The notes under the pieces: generated by a model | Seen by the model: only the letters and a program-made list of their open reading frames with translations | Databases searched by the model: none | What the model was told of the DNA's origin: nothing | Shown here: piece by piece, positions 37,235-49,297 of the stretch | How positions within the stretch are numbered: the first letter of the stretch is position 1 | Layout: every line of letters begins with the position of its first letter | DNA from: Schizochytrium sp. CCTCC M209059 | Lineage: Eukaryota; Sar; Bigyra; Thraustochytrida; Thraustochytriidae | NCBI GenBank assembly: GCA_000818945.1 | Contig: KN805372.1 | Coordinates: 870,125 to 934,124, forward strand | DNA length: 64,000 nucleotides | Direction of reading: 5' to 3' | Translations under genes and position numbers: made by a program

Positions 37235-39367
37235 ATGACCGAGAAGAATAATGGCAATGTGTCCAAGTCCGTGGTGCAGGACTTTCGGCAGCAGCAAAAG
37301 CAGGTAGCGCTTGTTACCTTTGCCGTGCTGACTGCTGCTGGCGCGTACATTCTCATGCTGTTCATCGCCATGCCACTCTCGATTCATCTCATCGTGAACC
37401 AGGATGTCAAGGGTTGTGACCCCGAGGTCCAGGATGATTGCTTTGCTCCGACGGACGAGTCGCAGCGTCAGCTGACACTGACGCTCTCCCTCCTGCGATC
37501 CATGACCTTCCTTATGGGCTCTTTTGTGGGCACCCTTAGCGATCGCTGAGGCCGACGCCCTCTGCTCCTCGGCGCGCTCAGCGGCTACGCCATCGCTGGC
37601 GCCTGCTTCTTGCTGGGATGGAACACGCAAACCTTGGCACTCTTTATCCTGGGCGGCATGATTCTCGGCGCCAGCTCGCCCGTGACCCCGCACGGCATTG
37701 CCTACGTTTCGGATGTGAGCCGGCCCGACCGCCTCGCGACCAACATGGGCATCCTCCAGGGCCTTGGCTACTTTTTGGGTCTCCTCACCGGCGCTCTTCT
37801 CAGTCTGGCCGTGAGCGAGGGTACGACCGGAAAGGACCCCGTGGAAGGCGAGGCCGCCCTCGACCCGTACGACAAGCTCTTCAACATTTCGTACGGCGTT
37901 GGTCTCGGCTTTGCTGCCTTGACTGGATTCATTATGCTCGTCTTCCTCCCGGAGTCCCTCGCTGCCGAGGAGCGCACGCAGCACCTCGACTGGCGCAAGG
38001 CCAACCCGCTCGGCTTTGTCTCGCTCATTACCCAGAACGCCTACCTCTCGTGCCTCTGGGTGAGCGCCATCTTTGCCTGGATTGCTGTTGGTGCCGGCGA
38101 GAGCGTGACAGCGGGATGGTGGCTTCGTCGCTACACGCAGAGCGAAGTGAGCCTTTTTATCATGTTCGCGGTCATGCTCTGGCTGAGCAGCGCTCTCGGT
38201 GCGGCAATCATGACGCCCATCCTCGTCAAGCTCTTTGGTCTCAAGGGCTCGATTCACTTTAGCATGTTGTTCACCATGTCTGTGGGTATCGCTTTTGCCT
38301 TCGCGCCCACCGTCAACCTTTCGTACATTGCAGTGGGTCTCTCGTTCTTTGCCTCTCCCGTCGTGCCGACCGAACTTTCCCTTATTATGGGCCAGGTGCC
38401 TGCGACGCAAAAGGGCGCCCTCGCCGGTGCGCTGCGCAGCTCCGAGGCGCTTTCCAAGCTTATTGGCATCACTCTCTTTGGCAACCTCTTTGCCGACTAC
38501 ATTGCCGAGTTCCAACCGGATGTGAGCTGCGTGCCTCTCGACTACAGCTCGGCTAACCCCGTTAACACGTGCGAGTGCGGTGTGGCGACCTGCCCCACCT
38601 ACGATGCGACCAACTCGTCCGGCCGCGTCGCCAGCCTTGCCAACCCTTTTTACTATGAGGCCGCCACCTGCAGTCTTGGTTGGTTGAGCCCCAAGTTCAC
38701 GGGCAAGCCCAGCAAGTACGTTGACTTTCGTAGCCCCGAGCCGAACCCGATTGTCCCCCAGCTCTTTATCGATAGTGGCCTGGTCACGCGCGACGACACT
38801 TGCCAGGGTGGTGGTGGCATGGGTAACTCCATCTCTCTTGAGCTCGAGCGCGAATGGTGCGTTGCCGCGTCTGCGCTCGAGGCCTCCCTCGGAGAGGATA
38901 ATGCGAAAGCCTACAACACCGAGTATGGTTGCCCCGGATTTGACTTTGGCGCCTGGGCTGTTGACAGTGCCGGTTACACGAACGAGGCCGTCTGCGATGC
39001 GGACCCTGGCTCTACCGACTGTGACTCTACGCTGTACACGACCACGACGACGGACCCGGACGCGTACTACACTTACAACACAACCGAATTCGCTGCGTAC
39101 GCGGGTATCGTCACCAACATCACTTCCGATACTGACGCGGAGTGCGCCTCGTACGGTACGGCGGAGCTCAACTTTTGCTGGGAAGGAGTTATTGCTGCTC
39201 TTCCTGGCCTCTTTCCGTTGCTCTACCTCACTGGCCTCGGCGGTCTCTCCTACACATGGTACATTATTGCTGAGGTCTTCTTCAAGAAGTATGACCGCGA
39301 GTACTGGATTCACAAGGACGAGGAAGGCTCGCCGGAAGACGCTGCCATCAACCCTATTGCTGACTGA
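37235..39367 (+). pseudogene. MFS transporter paralogue 1, interrupted by an in-frame TGA
   Basis: One frame of 711 codons runs from the ATG at 37235 to the stop at 39365-39367, with a single TGA at 37547-37549. The TGA sits exactly where paralogues 2, 4 and 5 have the Trp of LSDRWGRRP (MFS motif A, loop 2-3; copy 3 has Tyr). The rest shows no other damage: all 12 membrane helices and the exofacial loop with 12 Cys can be read. Its N-terminus is about 40 residues shorter than the others and lacks their MLG start. It may be a young pseudogene, a read-through gene, a sequencing error, or two separate products (a 104-residue fragment and a protein starting downstream). The substrate is unknown. 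Confidence 0.75.
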
Positions 39368-42300
39368 GCTGTTTCACAGTCATTGCACGCTTTCATGCCG
39401 ACACCAAGCTCCTCCTTGGTCTCATAAATTATTCATGTTTCCATCTGTCCTCCTTTTATTGCTGTTGCTGCTCTTGTTGTTTTTGGAGCTGCCGCTGAGC
39501 GAGCACATGCGTTGTATCACAAGAGACCGGCCTAAATATGTCTCGGCCTAAAGTCAACTTTCGATTCGCCAGTTTTTCCTGGGACGCAGAGCGACTGGGT
39601 GGGCATGTCGAATGTCTTCTTGTTTTTTTGTTTTTTTTTCATGGAAAAGCGCGTCCTTGCGCGGAAACGAATACCAGCAACTCTTGAATTTGACCACATT
39701 TTACGAGATCAAGCGAGGGAAGCTCGTGACCGATCGACATTCAATTCATCAGGCATACTGAATTGTCTGCCTGATAAGGTAAGGTAAGACATGGACTTTT
39801 AGATACAAAAGCAGTAGACGTTGTGGAGCGTCTGTGTGATTTGAAGAACGGCCTAAGAATATTAAGCGACCAAACTGAGCACAAGGTTCGCTCAGCATGT
39901 CACCTGCTAACCCACTTCCGTCCGTGCCCCATAGCATCTTCACCCATGGGCCTGGGCCTGCGCCTTTAGCTGCCTCTGCTACGCACATCCCGTGCGAACC
40001 CCCGCGCGTCACTCCTTTGCGACGGCAGCCTCGGTTGTGCCTTGAGGTCGTTACCGCGAGGGTCGGCCACCTCGTCTTGAAGACTGCGACGGCCGGACCG
40101 CCGTCACCGCATCTCCTCGCAGCACGTGCAGAAGAGAGGCGAAGAAGAGAGAAAAGTCGAGGGTTGCAGGCACGCATCGCGCGCGCGCCGCGATGGGGGA
40201 GCTGGGGAAGACGCGCCTCTCGCGTTGACGTAGTAGCGCGGCATCGCATGCTGCTGCGCAAGTGTAGGTGCAAGGTAGGGACGCAAGGCGAGAAGGAAGA
40301 TGGATGCACAGAGTTCGAACGAAGGGAGACGGGGACCGAAGCATTCGCGAGAAGCGCAAAGAAGCACGTGCGCACTGGAGGCAGTAGCGAGCAGAGCGTG
40401 GGGAAGCCGAGGGGGGGAGGAGCAGGAGTGACGGAGCGGCACGAGTGATTGCAGCGCGGTGCAGAAGGGCTCAGCGGTTGCGAAGCCCATAAGTAACGAG
40501 ATTTTCTTTGTAAGTTTGCGACTTGTTAGCCTTGAGAAAAATTCGAGCTTGGCGCCGATCGATTGTTCGAAGGCAGGGCTCATTCTAATATCTCGCGGTC
40601 TCGCAGCGTCACAATCGCGTCGCCGGCTTTTCACGTACGCTGTGATGGAGGCCCTTTGTCTATTTGAAGTGCGTTCATGGAGATTTTGAATCGAATCTTC
40701 TTGGCTGATGAATCGTCTGAGCAGCGCCGCAACTGGATCCAGCCACCATCTGATTGACCCGTTGCAGATCGCGCAAACAAGTTCCCTTCATACAAACTTG
40801 ATTCAAACAATCACCATTGCCATGCATGTGGTGTCTGCGGCGTTCTTTACAATCGTTGTGGCATCGAAGAATCTGTCCACTCGAACAGTCTAGTGTTCGA
40901 TCCGATCGAATTCAGTCCTGACGGGTGCGCTGAGGAGAGCAGAATCCTCGCTAAATTTGCGTCTGGAAAATGTCTCGTACTTCATAGTAAAGGGGTGGCT
41001 GGCGGACAAGCGCAAGTCTGCAAGCTGTGTAGCGCCAATATGCACAAAGGAAATGTTGCGGCAACAATCTTTTTCAAGGTGGATCCTGGGTCTAGGCCTA
41101 TCCTCCCAGAGACTACGTTTGCAGAAAACATGCTTTCATCACACTATCGACGCGTGGCATGGGCTTACAGAGTGCGCTTCTACTACAAGAACGCCTAGCA
41201 TAAGACCGTCTCTCCGGTTCATGTCTTGTTGCCCCCATGGCGACCTCCATTGCGGCAAAATATACTGCATATAAATAGTAGTTCGCTAATTCTGTTTGAC
41301 CACAAAGATGGAGTGGATAGTCTTAGTTTTCTAGCGCCAAGAGGGAAGCTACTTTACAGTATCGATGCGTAAGTACGTCGACCAAATTAGCTTTGACGCG
41401 AGCGATCGGCTCCGTGCAGGATCACCGTCAAAGTATGCGTTGGGGTCCTGGTCCACGACGGAAGTACTCGTTGGACAAACAGATATTGGAAGCAACGATA
41501 GTCCGCGCCAAAACTCATTCTAGCCGCATCTAACAAAGATATGCTAGGTCTCCGACCTAGATACCACAGAAGCCAAGCAGTCGGAATTCGACAACAAGTT
41601 GCAGACCGACGCAGGCAGAACCCAAACTGTCCGCACGTACTCCGAGTAGCAGCGAGAGACACTTGCGTCACATTATGCTTTTCCGTTTGGTGCTAGCCAC
41701 GAAGCGGAGATTCTTTTACGTTTAGTCGAATCATCACTTTCTTTTTTCCCAAGCTATCGTCAACTAAAAAGTTACTGCAGCACGAACTGAAAATGCACTG
41801 CAGATCGCGGGGTCTCCAGCTTCGTAGAGTATTCTTGCCTCGCATGATTCCGCTCTGCCATGTTCTGGCGTGCCCTGTGACTGCGCGACACCATCTATAG
41901 AGCTCAACAGAAGATGAGTTTTATTTGTGAACGTGCAAGCAAAACATGAAAGTGTGGAAGTGACAGCCCATCGCGGCGCATTCGCACAATGCGTTTAGTT
42001 CATGTCGACGTCTTCTCCCTTCAAAACCCATGCTTCCGGCATTTTCCCATCAATCTGCAATTTCCGTACGCCTTGGTTGCACGAATTCAAAACCATGCAG
42101 CGGGCTAGCTTCGACGCCGCTGGCTGTTGAATCCGTCATCAGCGCTTTTCGTCTTTGCTCACAAGCTCTTTGTCGAAATCACGTGTTCTGTGCTAGATCG
42201 AGAAATCCAAATTACACTGCCAGGAGCTTTAGACAGCCGACGACTTGCCTCGATAGCGGATTTTATTTGGAGGGAGACAACGAACGCCACGTTGTTTTGG

Positions 42301-44656
42301 GGTAATGTAGATGACGTGAGCAGACAGCATACCGGCAAGCCATTCGACATTCCCTCGCCATCCGTCTATTGCATCTGCGGACAATTCTTTGAGGTCGCTA
42401 ACCATCTGATACATCACGTCTCCCAATCCACACGTAAGAGCCCTTTTTCCTTCTAAACTTTATGCGCTACTTGAACCTCGTCAATCGCCTTTCTGGCAAA
42501 AAGTGAATGGCTGTTGCGTTGCATCGCGTCAAAAAGCTTTCTTTGCGAATCTCTCTTCTGTATTCTCGTCGGTATCTGCAAATCTTTTTTTTTTAATTTC
42601 CTGAGCAAGTCCTCCTCTTCACTCTTCATCACATAATCTGCGCCTGACAGTACATCAAGGACATCCGCCGATCACAGCTGTCGAAGATGCCTTCAGATCG
42701 CTTTTGCGAGAAGACTCTCCCTTCACCACCTGTGCTCCTCCCACGTTCGTAAGGCTTTCCCTTTCCCCTTGCACGTCACTTGGTTGGCGAAACTTCCGCC
42801 TGAAGCTTTCGCGCTCTACTCAGCAAGCAATCGTCCATCCGTCCCGCGCGCCGCAGCGCTTTGCACAAGCACCCCCCGCCCTGCCCCATCCCAGCCTGGT
42901 CCAAGCAAGCCAAGTCTCGCCAGGCCGAGAGCGGCCAAATCTATCGTAGTAGCGCGCGGCCGAGACTGCCTCGCGCGCCGCTCTTCTCCTCACGCCGCCG
43001 CTGCTGCGGGGTCCGCTGCGGGGCGCGGCCGGTCTGGGACTCGGCGGGCACCCGCCCCTGAGCGCGCGGCGCGATTCGTGCCCGGTCGGTCCGGCCCGAT
43101 TTCCAAACCCGTGAACTTGGTTTGGGACAAGCGCCGGCGCTCCGGGACCTTGGAGTTCATGGACCGAAGAGCCAAGCGAGCAAGCCTGCCAAGCGCGAGG
43201 TTCAAGTTTGCGAGCACCAGATCTGGCTGCCTTCTTGGCTGCTCCTGCGGACGAGATGCAGCGCGGACTCGGACTTGGACTCGGATCCGGGCGCGTCCGG
43301 GACCAGGATTCAGGGCGGCGATGGTGGCGGACGGCCAGCGCGGCGTCGATGGCGCGGGAGGTTCTCAAGAATGCCGCGTGCAGGGATTTAGGAGCCAAGC
43401 TGTATGTATGGTGGGAGAGGAGGATGCGGATGCGGGGCACGCACATGCCGCGCGGCGACCCTCTCGATTTGCTTGCAGCAGCAGGTTGCTGGCTGGGTGG
43501 AGTTAGGCGAGTGGCGGGAGCTGCGTCTGCGGCGCTCCGGAATGCTACTGGCGGGTCGAGGTTATGCGAGAGCTCCGGGGAGTTGAGACCCCTTTCCCGG
43601 TGCAGCGGCACGGCGCCAGGCCCGCCGGGCGAAGCCAGCCAAGTGGCCAGTCAGCTGCTGGCTGCACTGCAGCGTGCCAAGCAAGCAAGACCCGCAAGAG
43701 GCAGCCGATCGATGACAACTTGAAGATTACAACAGCGCAACGCAGCCTGGTTGCTGAAATGTGCAGCAGCAGCAGCAGCAGCCGTGGCACCGAAAACAGC
43801 AGCGGAAGCGAGCTCGGGGAAGCCTAACTGCAGGGTCACTAAGGTATATGTGTGTGTATGTCAACCCGTGGCAGCCCGCAGGGACTTTTCTTCTCTGCTC
43901 TGCTTGGCAACTTGGGACGTCGCGAGAAAGCTCTCTCTCTCGCTCGTTGTGCCTCGGCGAGAGGCGCGCAAGATCCAAGCTCGCCCGCCTCGCCTCGCCT
44001 CCCCTTTAGCGCGGGAGAGAGCGAAAGGCGACGGACAGACGGTCGGAGAGGCCGCGCGGGCGCAGCATCACGACCGGGGCGAGGTCGGCGGGGCCTCTGG
44101 ACGCGGAGCGGGCGCGCCGCCGCGGGCTCCGTCGCAGAGAGAACCGCGCGGAACCGCGGGCAGTCCCAGCCAAAGTCCCTCCTTCGCGCGGCGGCGAGAG
44201 GGCGCGGGAGAGCATCCGGAGCTGCGACGAAACGCTGGCGAGGGCGGGGTCGCTGCGGAGATCGGTACTACGGCGGGTGGGCTGACGCTGTGCACGCTGG
44301 GCTCTGGCATTTGCAGTGGCAGCGAGCGTGGGCCGGGACCTGGGACGATGCGGACCTCGGATCTTGGACTGGCGCAGACCGCTCGACCGACCGCTTGCTT
44401 GGGCGAGGCCGCCTCGCTCGCTATCCATTTAGCCTTGGTCATCACCAGGCTCGCCATCGCTATGTTGTGCTCGTGCAAGCCAAGGCAAGCCAAACCAAGA
44501 CGAGGCTGAAGCAAAAGCAAAAGCAAACCCGGAACGGCTGAGCGCGAACGACTTTTGGCAGGTGTCTGCGAAGCAAGCGAGAGAAGAACTTTGAGCGAGA
44601 AGAAGAGGAGCCAACGTGCGAGCGAGCGAGCCTGGGTGCATACCTAAGCAGGCAAG
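39368..44656. other. Long spacer between MFS copies 1 and 2
   Basis: 5.3 kb without a supported gene. From 39.4 to 42.7 kb it is of lower GC than the rest of the array. It holds several open frames of about 100 codons (40893-41198 plus, 41387-41671 minus, 42127-42456 plus), some with protein-like composition but none with recognisable domains; decayed genes or mobile-element relics are possible. From 42.7 to 44.65 kb it is GC-rich, and long frames on both strands are compositional artefacts. The right end holds the leader of MFS copy 2. Confidence 0.5.
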
Positions 44657-46945
44657 ATGCTGGGCAACGATGGAGGCATGAGCATGAAGATGAACCAGCA
44701 GGAGGAACAGGAGTCGCCGGCATCGACGTCGCCCATTTCGACGGGGTCGACCTCGACGCCGCCGCCGGTCTCGGACCTGGAGCGTAACACGGGCAGACTG
44801 TCCAAGTCCATGGTGGAAGACTTTCGCAGGCAGCAGTTCCAGGTGCTGGGCGTTACCTTTGCCGTGACGACCGCGGCGGCCGTCTACGTGCTTATGCTCT
44901 TCATCGCCATGCCCTTGTCCATTCACTTGATTGTGAACCAGGAAAAGAACGGCTGCGACCCGGAGATCAGCGATGACTGCTTTGCGGCCACGGACGAATC
45001 GCAAAACACGCTCACGCTCACGCTCTCGCTGCTCCGCACCATGACCTTTCTCATGGGAGGCACGATGGGCGTGCTTTCCGATCGCTGGGGACGTCGCCCC
45101 GTACTCCTCGTGGCACTATGCGGATACGCGACCACAGGCGCACTCTTTCTTATCGGCTGGAAGGTGCAGACGACGGCACTCTTTATTTTAGGCGGCATGA
45201 TTCTCGGTGCGGCGTCGCCCGTGACCCCGCACGGATACGCTTATGTATCTGATGTGAGCCGCCCGGATCGTCTCGCCACCAACATGGGCATTCTTCAGGG
45301 CGGCGGCTACTTTTTGGGTCTCCTCACGGGCGCACTCATCAGTCTCGCCATTAGCGAGGCCACGCGTGGCCAGGCAGATGACGACGAAGACGTTCCAGGC
45401 ACGGCGATGGAGCCTTACAACAAGCTCTTTAACTTGTCGTACTCGGTGGGTCTTTGCTTTGCCGGCTTGACATGCGCGCTCATGTTCTTTTTCTTGCCCG
45501 AGTCGCTGCACAAGGATGAGCGAAAGCGGACTATCGACTGGAAAAAGGCTAATCCCTTTGGCTTTGTCCCCCTGGTTGCGCGCTCGCGGTACCTGCTGTG
45601 TCTTTGGATCAGCGCGGCTTTTGGTTGGATGGCTGTTGGAGCCAGCGAAAGTGTGACGGGCGGATGGTGGCTCCGGCGCTACACGCAAAGCGACGTCAAC
45701 CTCTTTATCATGTTTGTGGTCATGATTTGGCTCGGTTCGGCCTTTGGTGCCGCCATCATGACGCCCATCTTTGTCCGCGTGCTCGGCCTCAAGGGATCGA
45801 TCCACTTTACAATGATCGCGACCATTCTGGTGGGTATTGGCTTTGCATTCTCTCCTACGGTAAACATTTCCTACACGGCAGTGGGTCTTTCCTTTCTGGC
45901 AGCGCCCGTTGTGCCAACGCAGCTCTCGCTCATTATGGGTCAGGTGCCCGCAACGGAGAAAGGTGCTCTGGCAGGCGCAATTCGTAGCTCTGAGGCCTTT
46001 TCCAAGCTGATTGGCATTATTCTGCTGGGCACGACCTTTGCCACAGACATTGAGGACTACCGTCCGGATGTGAGTTGCGTCCCCAGTGACTACAGCTCGA
46101 GCAACCCGGTCAATGACTGCCCGTGCGGAGTCAACACGTGCCCGACGTACGATCCGACGAACTCATCGGGCCGGGTCATGGACGCCGCGAACCCGTTTTA
46201 CTACGAGGCGAACATGTGCTCGCTGGGCCGGCTGTCACCTCTTTTTGCCGGTAAGCCTGGCAAGTACGTTGAGCTGCGCAGCCCCGAGCCGACCCCAATC
46301 GTGCCGCAGTACTTTGTAGACCAGGGTCTCGTCTCACGCGAGGGCACCGACTGTCAGGGAGGCGGTGGTCTTGGGGATTCGATGGAGCTCGAGCTTGACC
46401 GTCAGTGGTGCATCAGCGCCGAGTCGATGGAGGCTCGCGGACTTTCTGCTGCCTCTGCTGCCATCTGGAACCAAGAGTACGGCTGCCCGGGCTTTGACTT
46501 TGGCCTCTATGTCGCGGATTTGGCCTTGCACGAGAACGAGGTTGCTTGCGGGGCGGATCTCGCGTCGCCGGACTGCAATCAGACGCTTCTCGGCGAGACC
46601 AACTCGAATCCGGACGCGTACAACTACGATGACGAGGAGTTTGAGCTTTTTACGGGCGTGTACAACAACATCACCACGGGCGTCGATGCGACGTGCGAGA
46701 CGTTTGGCACGGGCGCGATGAACCTCTGCTGGGTTGGCGTTACGGGGCCCTTTCCCGGTTTGTTTCCCTTTGCCTACTTTTCTGGCATGGGGATCCTGGC
46801 CTACCTCTTCTTTATCGCCGCCGAGGTCTTTTACAGGAGCGAGGACGCCGAATTCTGGCTCCACAAGCAGGCGCCCAAGTCGTCGCCCACGGAGGAGTCC
46901 TCGACGGACAACCGCGCGAGCGTGCTCCCCAATAACGACGCCTAA
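44657..46945 (+). CDS. MFS transporter paralogue 2
   Basis: This encodes 762 residues from the ATG at 44657 (MLGNDGG...). The order is a cytosolic Ser/Thr-rich N-terminus (about 1-70), TM1 with VLMLFIAMPLSIHLIV, a short loop with GCDPEI and DDCF cysteines, TM2, motif A LSDRWGRRP, TM3-TM6, a basic central loop, TM7-TM11 including SVTGGWWLRRYTQS, a large exofacial loop of about 230 residues with 12 Cys and TNSS and NIT glycosylation sites, TM12, and a short tail. The fold is that of 12-TM proton-coupled antiporters or uniporters; the transported compound cannot be inferred. Its last 125 bp are duplicated just downstream. It sits on the same strand as the other four paralogues. Confidence 0.92.
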   Translation: MLGNDGGMSMKMNQQEEQESPASTSPISTGSTSTPPPVSDLERNTGRLSKSMVEDFRRQQFQVLGVTFAVTTAAAVYVLMLFIAMPLSIHLIVNQEKNGCDPEISDDCFAATDESQNTLTLTLSLLRTMTFLMGGTMGVLSDRWGRRPVLLVALCGYATTGALFLIGWKVQTTALFILGGMILGAASPVTPHGYAYVSDVSRPDRLATNMGILQGGGYFLGLLTGALISLAISEATRGQADDDEDVPGTAMEPYNKLFNLSYSVGLCFAGLTCALMFFFLPESLHKDERKRTIDWKKANPFGFVPLVARSRYLLCLWISAAFGWMAVGASESVTGGWWLRRYTQSDVNLFIMFVVMIWLGSAFGAAIMTPIFVRVLGLKGSIHFTMIATILVGIGFAFSPTVNISYTAVGLSFLAAPVVPTQLSLIMGQVPATEKGALAGAIRSSEAFSKLIGIILLGTTFATDIEDYRPDVSCVPSDYSSSNPVNDCPCGVNTCPTYDPTNSSGRVMDAANPFYYEANMCSLGRLSPLFAGKPGKYVELRSPEPTPIVPQYFVDQGLVSREGTDCQGGGGLGDSMELELDRQWCISAESMEARGLSAASAAIWNQEYGCPGFDFGLYVADLALHENEVACGADLASPDCNQTLLGETNSNPDAYNYDDEEFELFTGVYNNITTGVDATCETFGTGAMNLCWVGVTGPFPGLFPFAYFSGMGILAYLFFIAAEVFYRSEDAEFWLHKQAPKSSPTEESSTDNRASVLPNNDA

Positions 46946-47091
46946 GAAGACCGAGCACAAGGAGCGAGGACGCCACGTTCTGGCTCCACAAGCAGGCGGC
47001 CAGGTCGTCCGTCGCCCACGGAGGAGTCCTCGACGGACAACCGCGCGAGCGTGCTCCCCAACAGCGACGCCTAAGAAGACCGAGCACAAGG
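46837..47091 (+). repeat. Tandem duplication of the 3' end of MFS copy 2
   Basis: A ~125-bp unit starts at about 46837 inside the last exon and again at about 46962, after the stop codon. The second copy carries a 4-bp insertion (GTCC) plus a few substitutions and ends with the same CTAAGAAGACCGAGCACAAGG. It is therefore a non-coding copy of the last 38 codons and start of the 3' UTR. Confidence 0.9.
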
Positions 47092-48353
47092 CCGAGTTCG
47101 ACGCAGTATCCGTATAAACCATTTTTGCGATTCTCCAAGGGGCGCCGATCCTGGCGTCTTGTTTGCCTGCCATTCTGTCGCGCTCTTCATCTCCCTTTCC
47201 TTTTCTTCGTGTCGCCGCTCACATGTGCGTGTTCCCGCCCGCCCGCCCGCCGCTACGTCCGTCTCGTCTCGCTTGCACGGCGCGTTCATCTTCGCTGCCT
47301 GCATTCATCCCTCCCTCCTCCATCCATCCAGCTGCCCTGCGAGCGAGCGAGGAAGGCGCGTGTGTCCGCCCGCCAGCCACGCGCCAGGCCTGCCAGGCGT
47401 GCGTGCGTGCGAGCGAGCAGCGCAGCAGCGGCCGCCGCCATCGCGCCCCGCGCTCTGGCGACACAGCGAGCCCGCCGCGGTCGCAGGAGCGGCTGGCAGG
47501 CTGGCAGGCAGGCAGGCAAGCAAGAAGATGCGGCTGCGGGAGAAACCGGTGCGAAAGCAAGCGTATCTTGGAACCGCCCGACTTCACAGGGACGAGACGG
47601 AGACTGGCAGCGGCAGAAGCAGAAAGAGAGCGGGGACCGGAGGCGTCTGTCGCGGGCCGCGCGATGGACGCAGCAGCCAGCGAGCGAGTCCAAGACAGAC
47701 AGATTGTCTAAGACAGACAGGTTGTCTAAGACAGACCGACAGACAGACGCTCTTGAGCTCCCGACGCCCCGCGACGCTTGCGCAGAACGGCTGCCTGCCA
47801 AGGTACCGCGAGCCTCTCTCTCGACTCTCTCTCATCCACCGTGCGCGCCGCCAGCCGGCCGGCACGGAGCACAAAGGGGCATCCCGGGAAGCAGCCGCAC
47901 CACGCAGGGGGGGAAGCTGCAGCTGGGTGCGCGGGGAAGGAAGAGAGCCACCTGCGTCCGCCCGGGGCTGCCTGCCTCTGCGAGCCCGCCGCCAGCGTCC
48001 AGCACCAGCGTCCAGCACCAGCCAGCCTTTGCGTGCCAGCCTTTGCGTGCTGCGAGCGACCCGCGACGACATCTGGGACGCTCGTGACGACCCCGGCCAC
48101 TGTCTGCGCCTTCCTTCCTTCCTTCCTTCCTTCCCTCCTTCCCTCCTGCTGTCTGCTGCTGCTGCTCCGGCAACGAGCGAAACGAACGGGGCCGACGGCG
48201 CGCGCTCGTGGCAGGGCGGTCGGAGCGGCGCCGATCTCCGGGTCCTGCGACCCCGCGGCGGTCCACGGGTCGCCGCGGACGGTGCGCAAAGCGGCGGCAG
48301 CGCTATCCTGGGACTCGCGCGGGACCCCGGCGGGCGAGCGCGACGCCATGTCG

Positions 48354-48401
<48 letters not shown>

Positions 48402-49297
48402 TGCCCGCGGCCTGCTAGTCACCGCGTGCGCGCCTTCCTTTCGGTGTGCGCGTGTGCGACAGGATCTCTGCGACTGTGCGCGGAGCAGCGAACGCGGGCG
48501 AGAACAGGCCGAGGCAGGCACGCAGGACGATCGATCGATCGAGCGGTCGGCCGATTGATCGATTGATCGAGCGGCCGATCGATGGACTTCGAACATCGCT
48601 TGCGCGCGAGGGCGGAGCGGTCGAGCGAACTCGCGCTGTTCGCTCGCGCTGCGGCGAGGCTCGTGTTGAAGCTAGTCGTGGCACTGTGGATTGACAGAGA
48701 GTGAGTGCAAGCAAAAGCAAGCAAGCAAGCAAGCAAGTGGGGGCGGCGTGAGCGGAGCGGAGTGGGGGTCGAGATCCGGCACGCAAGAGCACTCACTAGC
48801 AGCAGGAGCAAGGAGGAAAGCGCGCCGCGCATTTGCTGCGAGCGAGAGCGGTGTCGGACCGTGCGGGCTTGCAGAGCGGGCGGCGGCTGCGACCTGCAGC
48901 GAGAGCGCCACCGCGAGTCGGCCTCGGGGCCGGTCCAATGCTCTGCTCGGGGACCACCAACCGCCACGGGCCTGGCTGACCGCGCGTACCTTGCTGTGCA
49001 TGGGTCGATCTTTGGCATCCAGGCTCGTAGAAAAGCTGAATAGCCGCCTGTCTGGATGTACACTATGACTTTCTGGCTGGCTTTAGATCGAAGCGCGTCC
49101 TGTTGTCCCAAGGAGCTTTTGGGCGAGCAGCGGCCGCACAACAACCTGCCGCAAAACCGAATCAGCTTCCAGGCCAAAGTTCTGGGGACCACGTGAAGGC
49201 GGGAGAGCACTGAAAGCGCTAACGCAAGGAAAGAGGAGACGCGGTCGCTCGCTTGCTTCTGTTTCGCTTCGCTGAATAGGGAGACAAGGTCGCCAAG
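46946..49297. other. Spacer between MFS copies 2 and 3
   Basis: 2.35 kb of GC-rich, microsatellite-rich sequence. It includes a triple AAGACAGAC/TTGTCT repeat (about 47690-47755), (CTTC)n (about 48112-48145), (GGCA)n (48353-48401), an inverted GATC-rich patch (about 48530-48585) and (AAGC)n (48716-48738). Overlapping frames of 250-420 codons are open on both strands but are Arg/Ala/Ser-biased. I see no gene. The right end is the leader of MFS copy 3. Confidence 0.5.
48353..48401. repeat. (GGCA)n tetranucleotide array
   Basis: About twelve perfect tandem AGGC units. Confidence 0.95.

Noticed and set aside
37547..37549. TGA as selenocysteine or as a reassigned Trp codon
   Set aside because: Homologues have Trp or Tyr, not Cys, here, and no selenocysteine element is evident. 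TGG is used for Trp throughout the other genes, so reassignment is not supported.
39897..40634. Frames of about 180 codons on both strands in the spacer after MFS copy 1
   Set aside because: Same-region antisense overlap and biased composition; no domain or splice pattern.
42769..44541. Frames of 200-260 codons before MFS copy 2
   Set aside because: Both strands are open across the same GC-rich sequence and none shows protein-like composition; best explained by lack of AT-rich stop codons.
47125..48566. Frames up to 419 codons before MFS copy 3
   Set aside because: They translate AGGC, CTTC and GACA repeats and overlap antisense frames of similar length.
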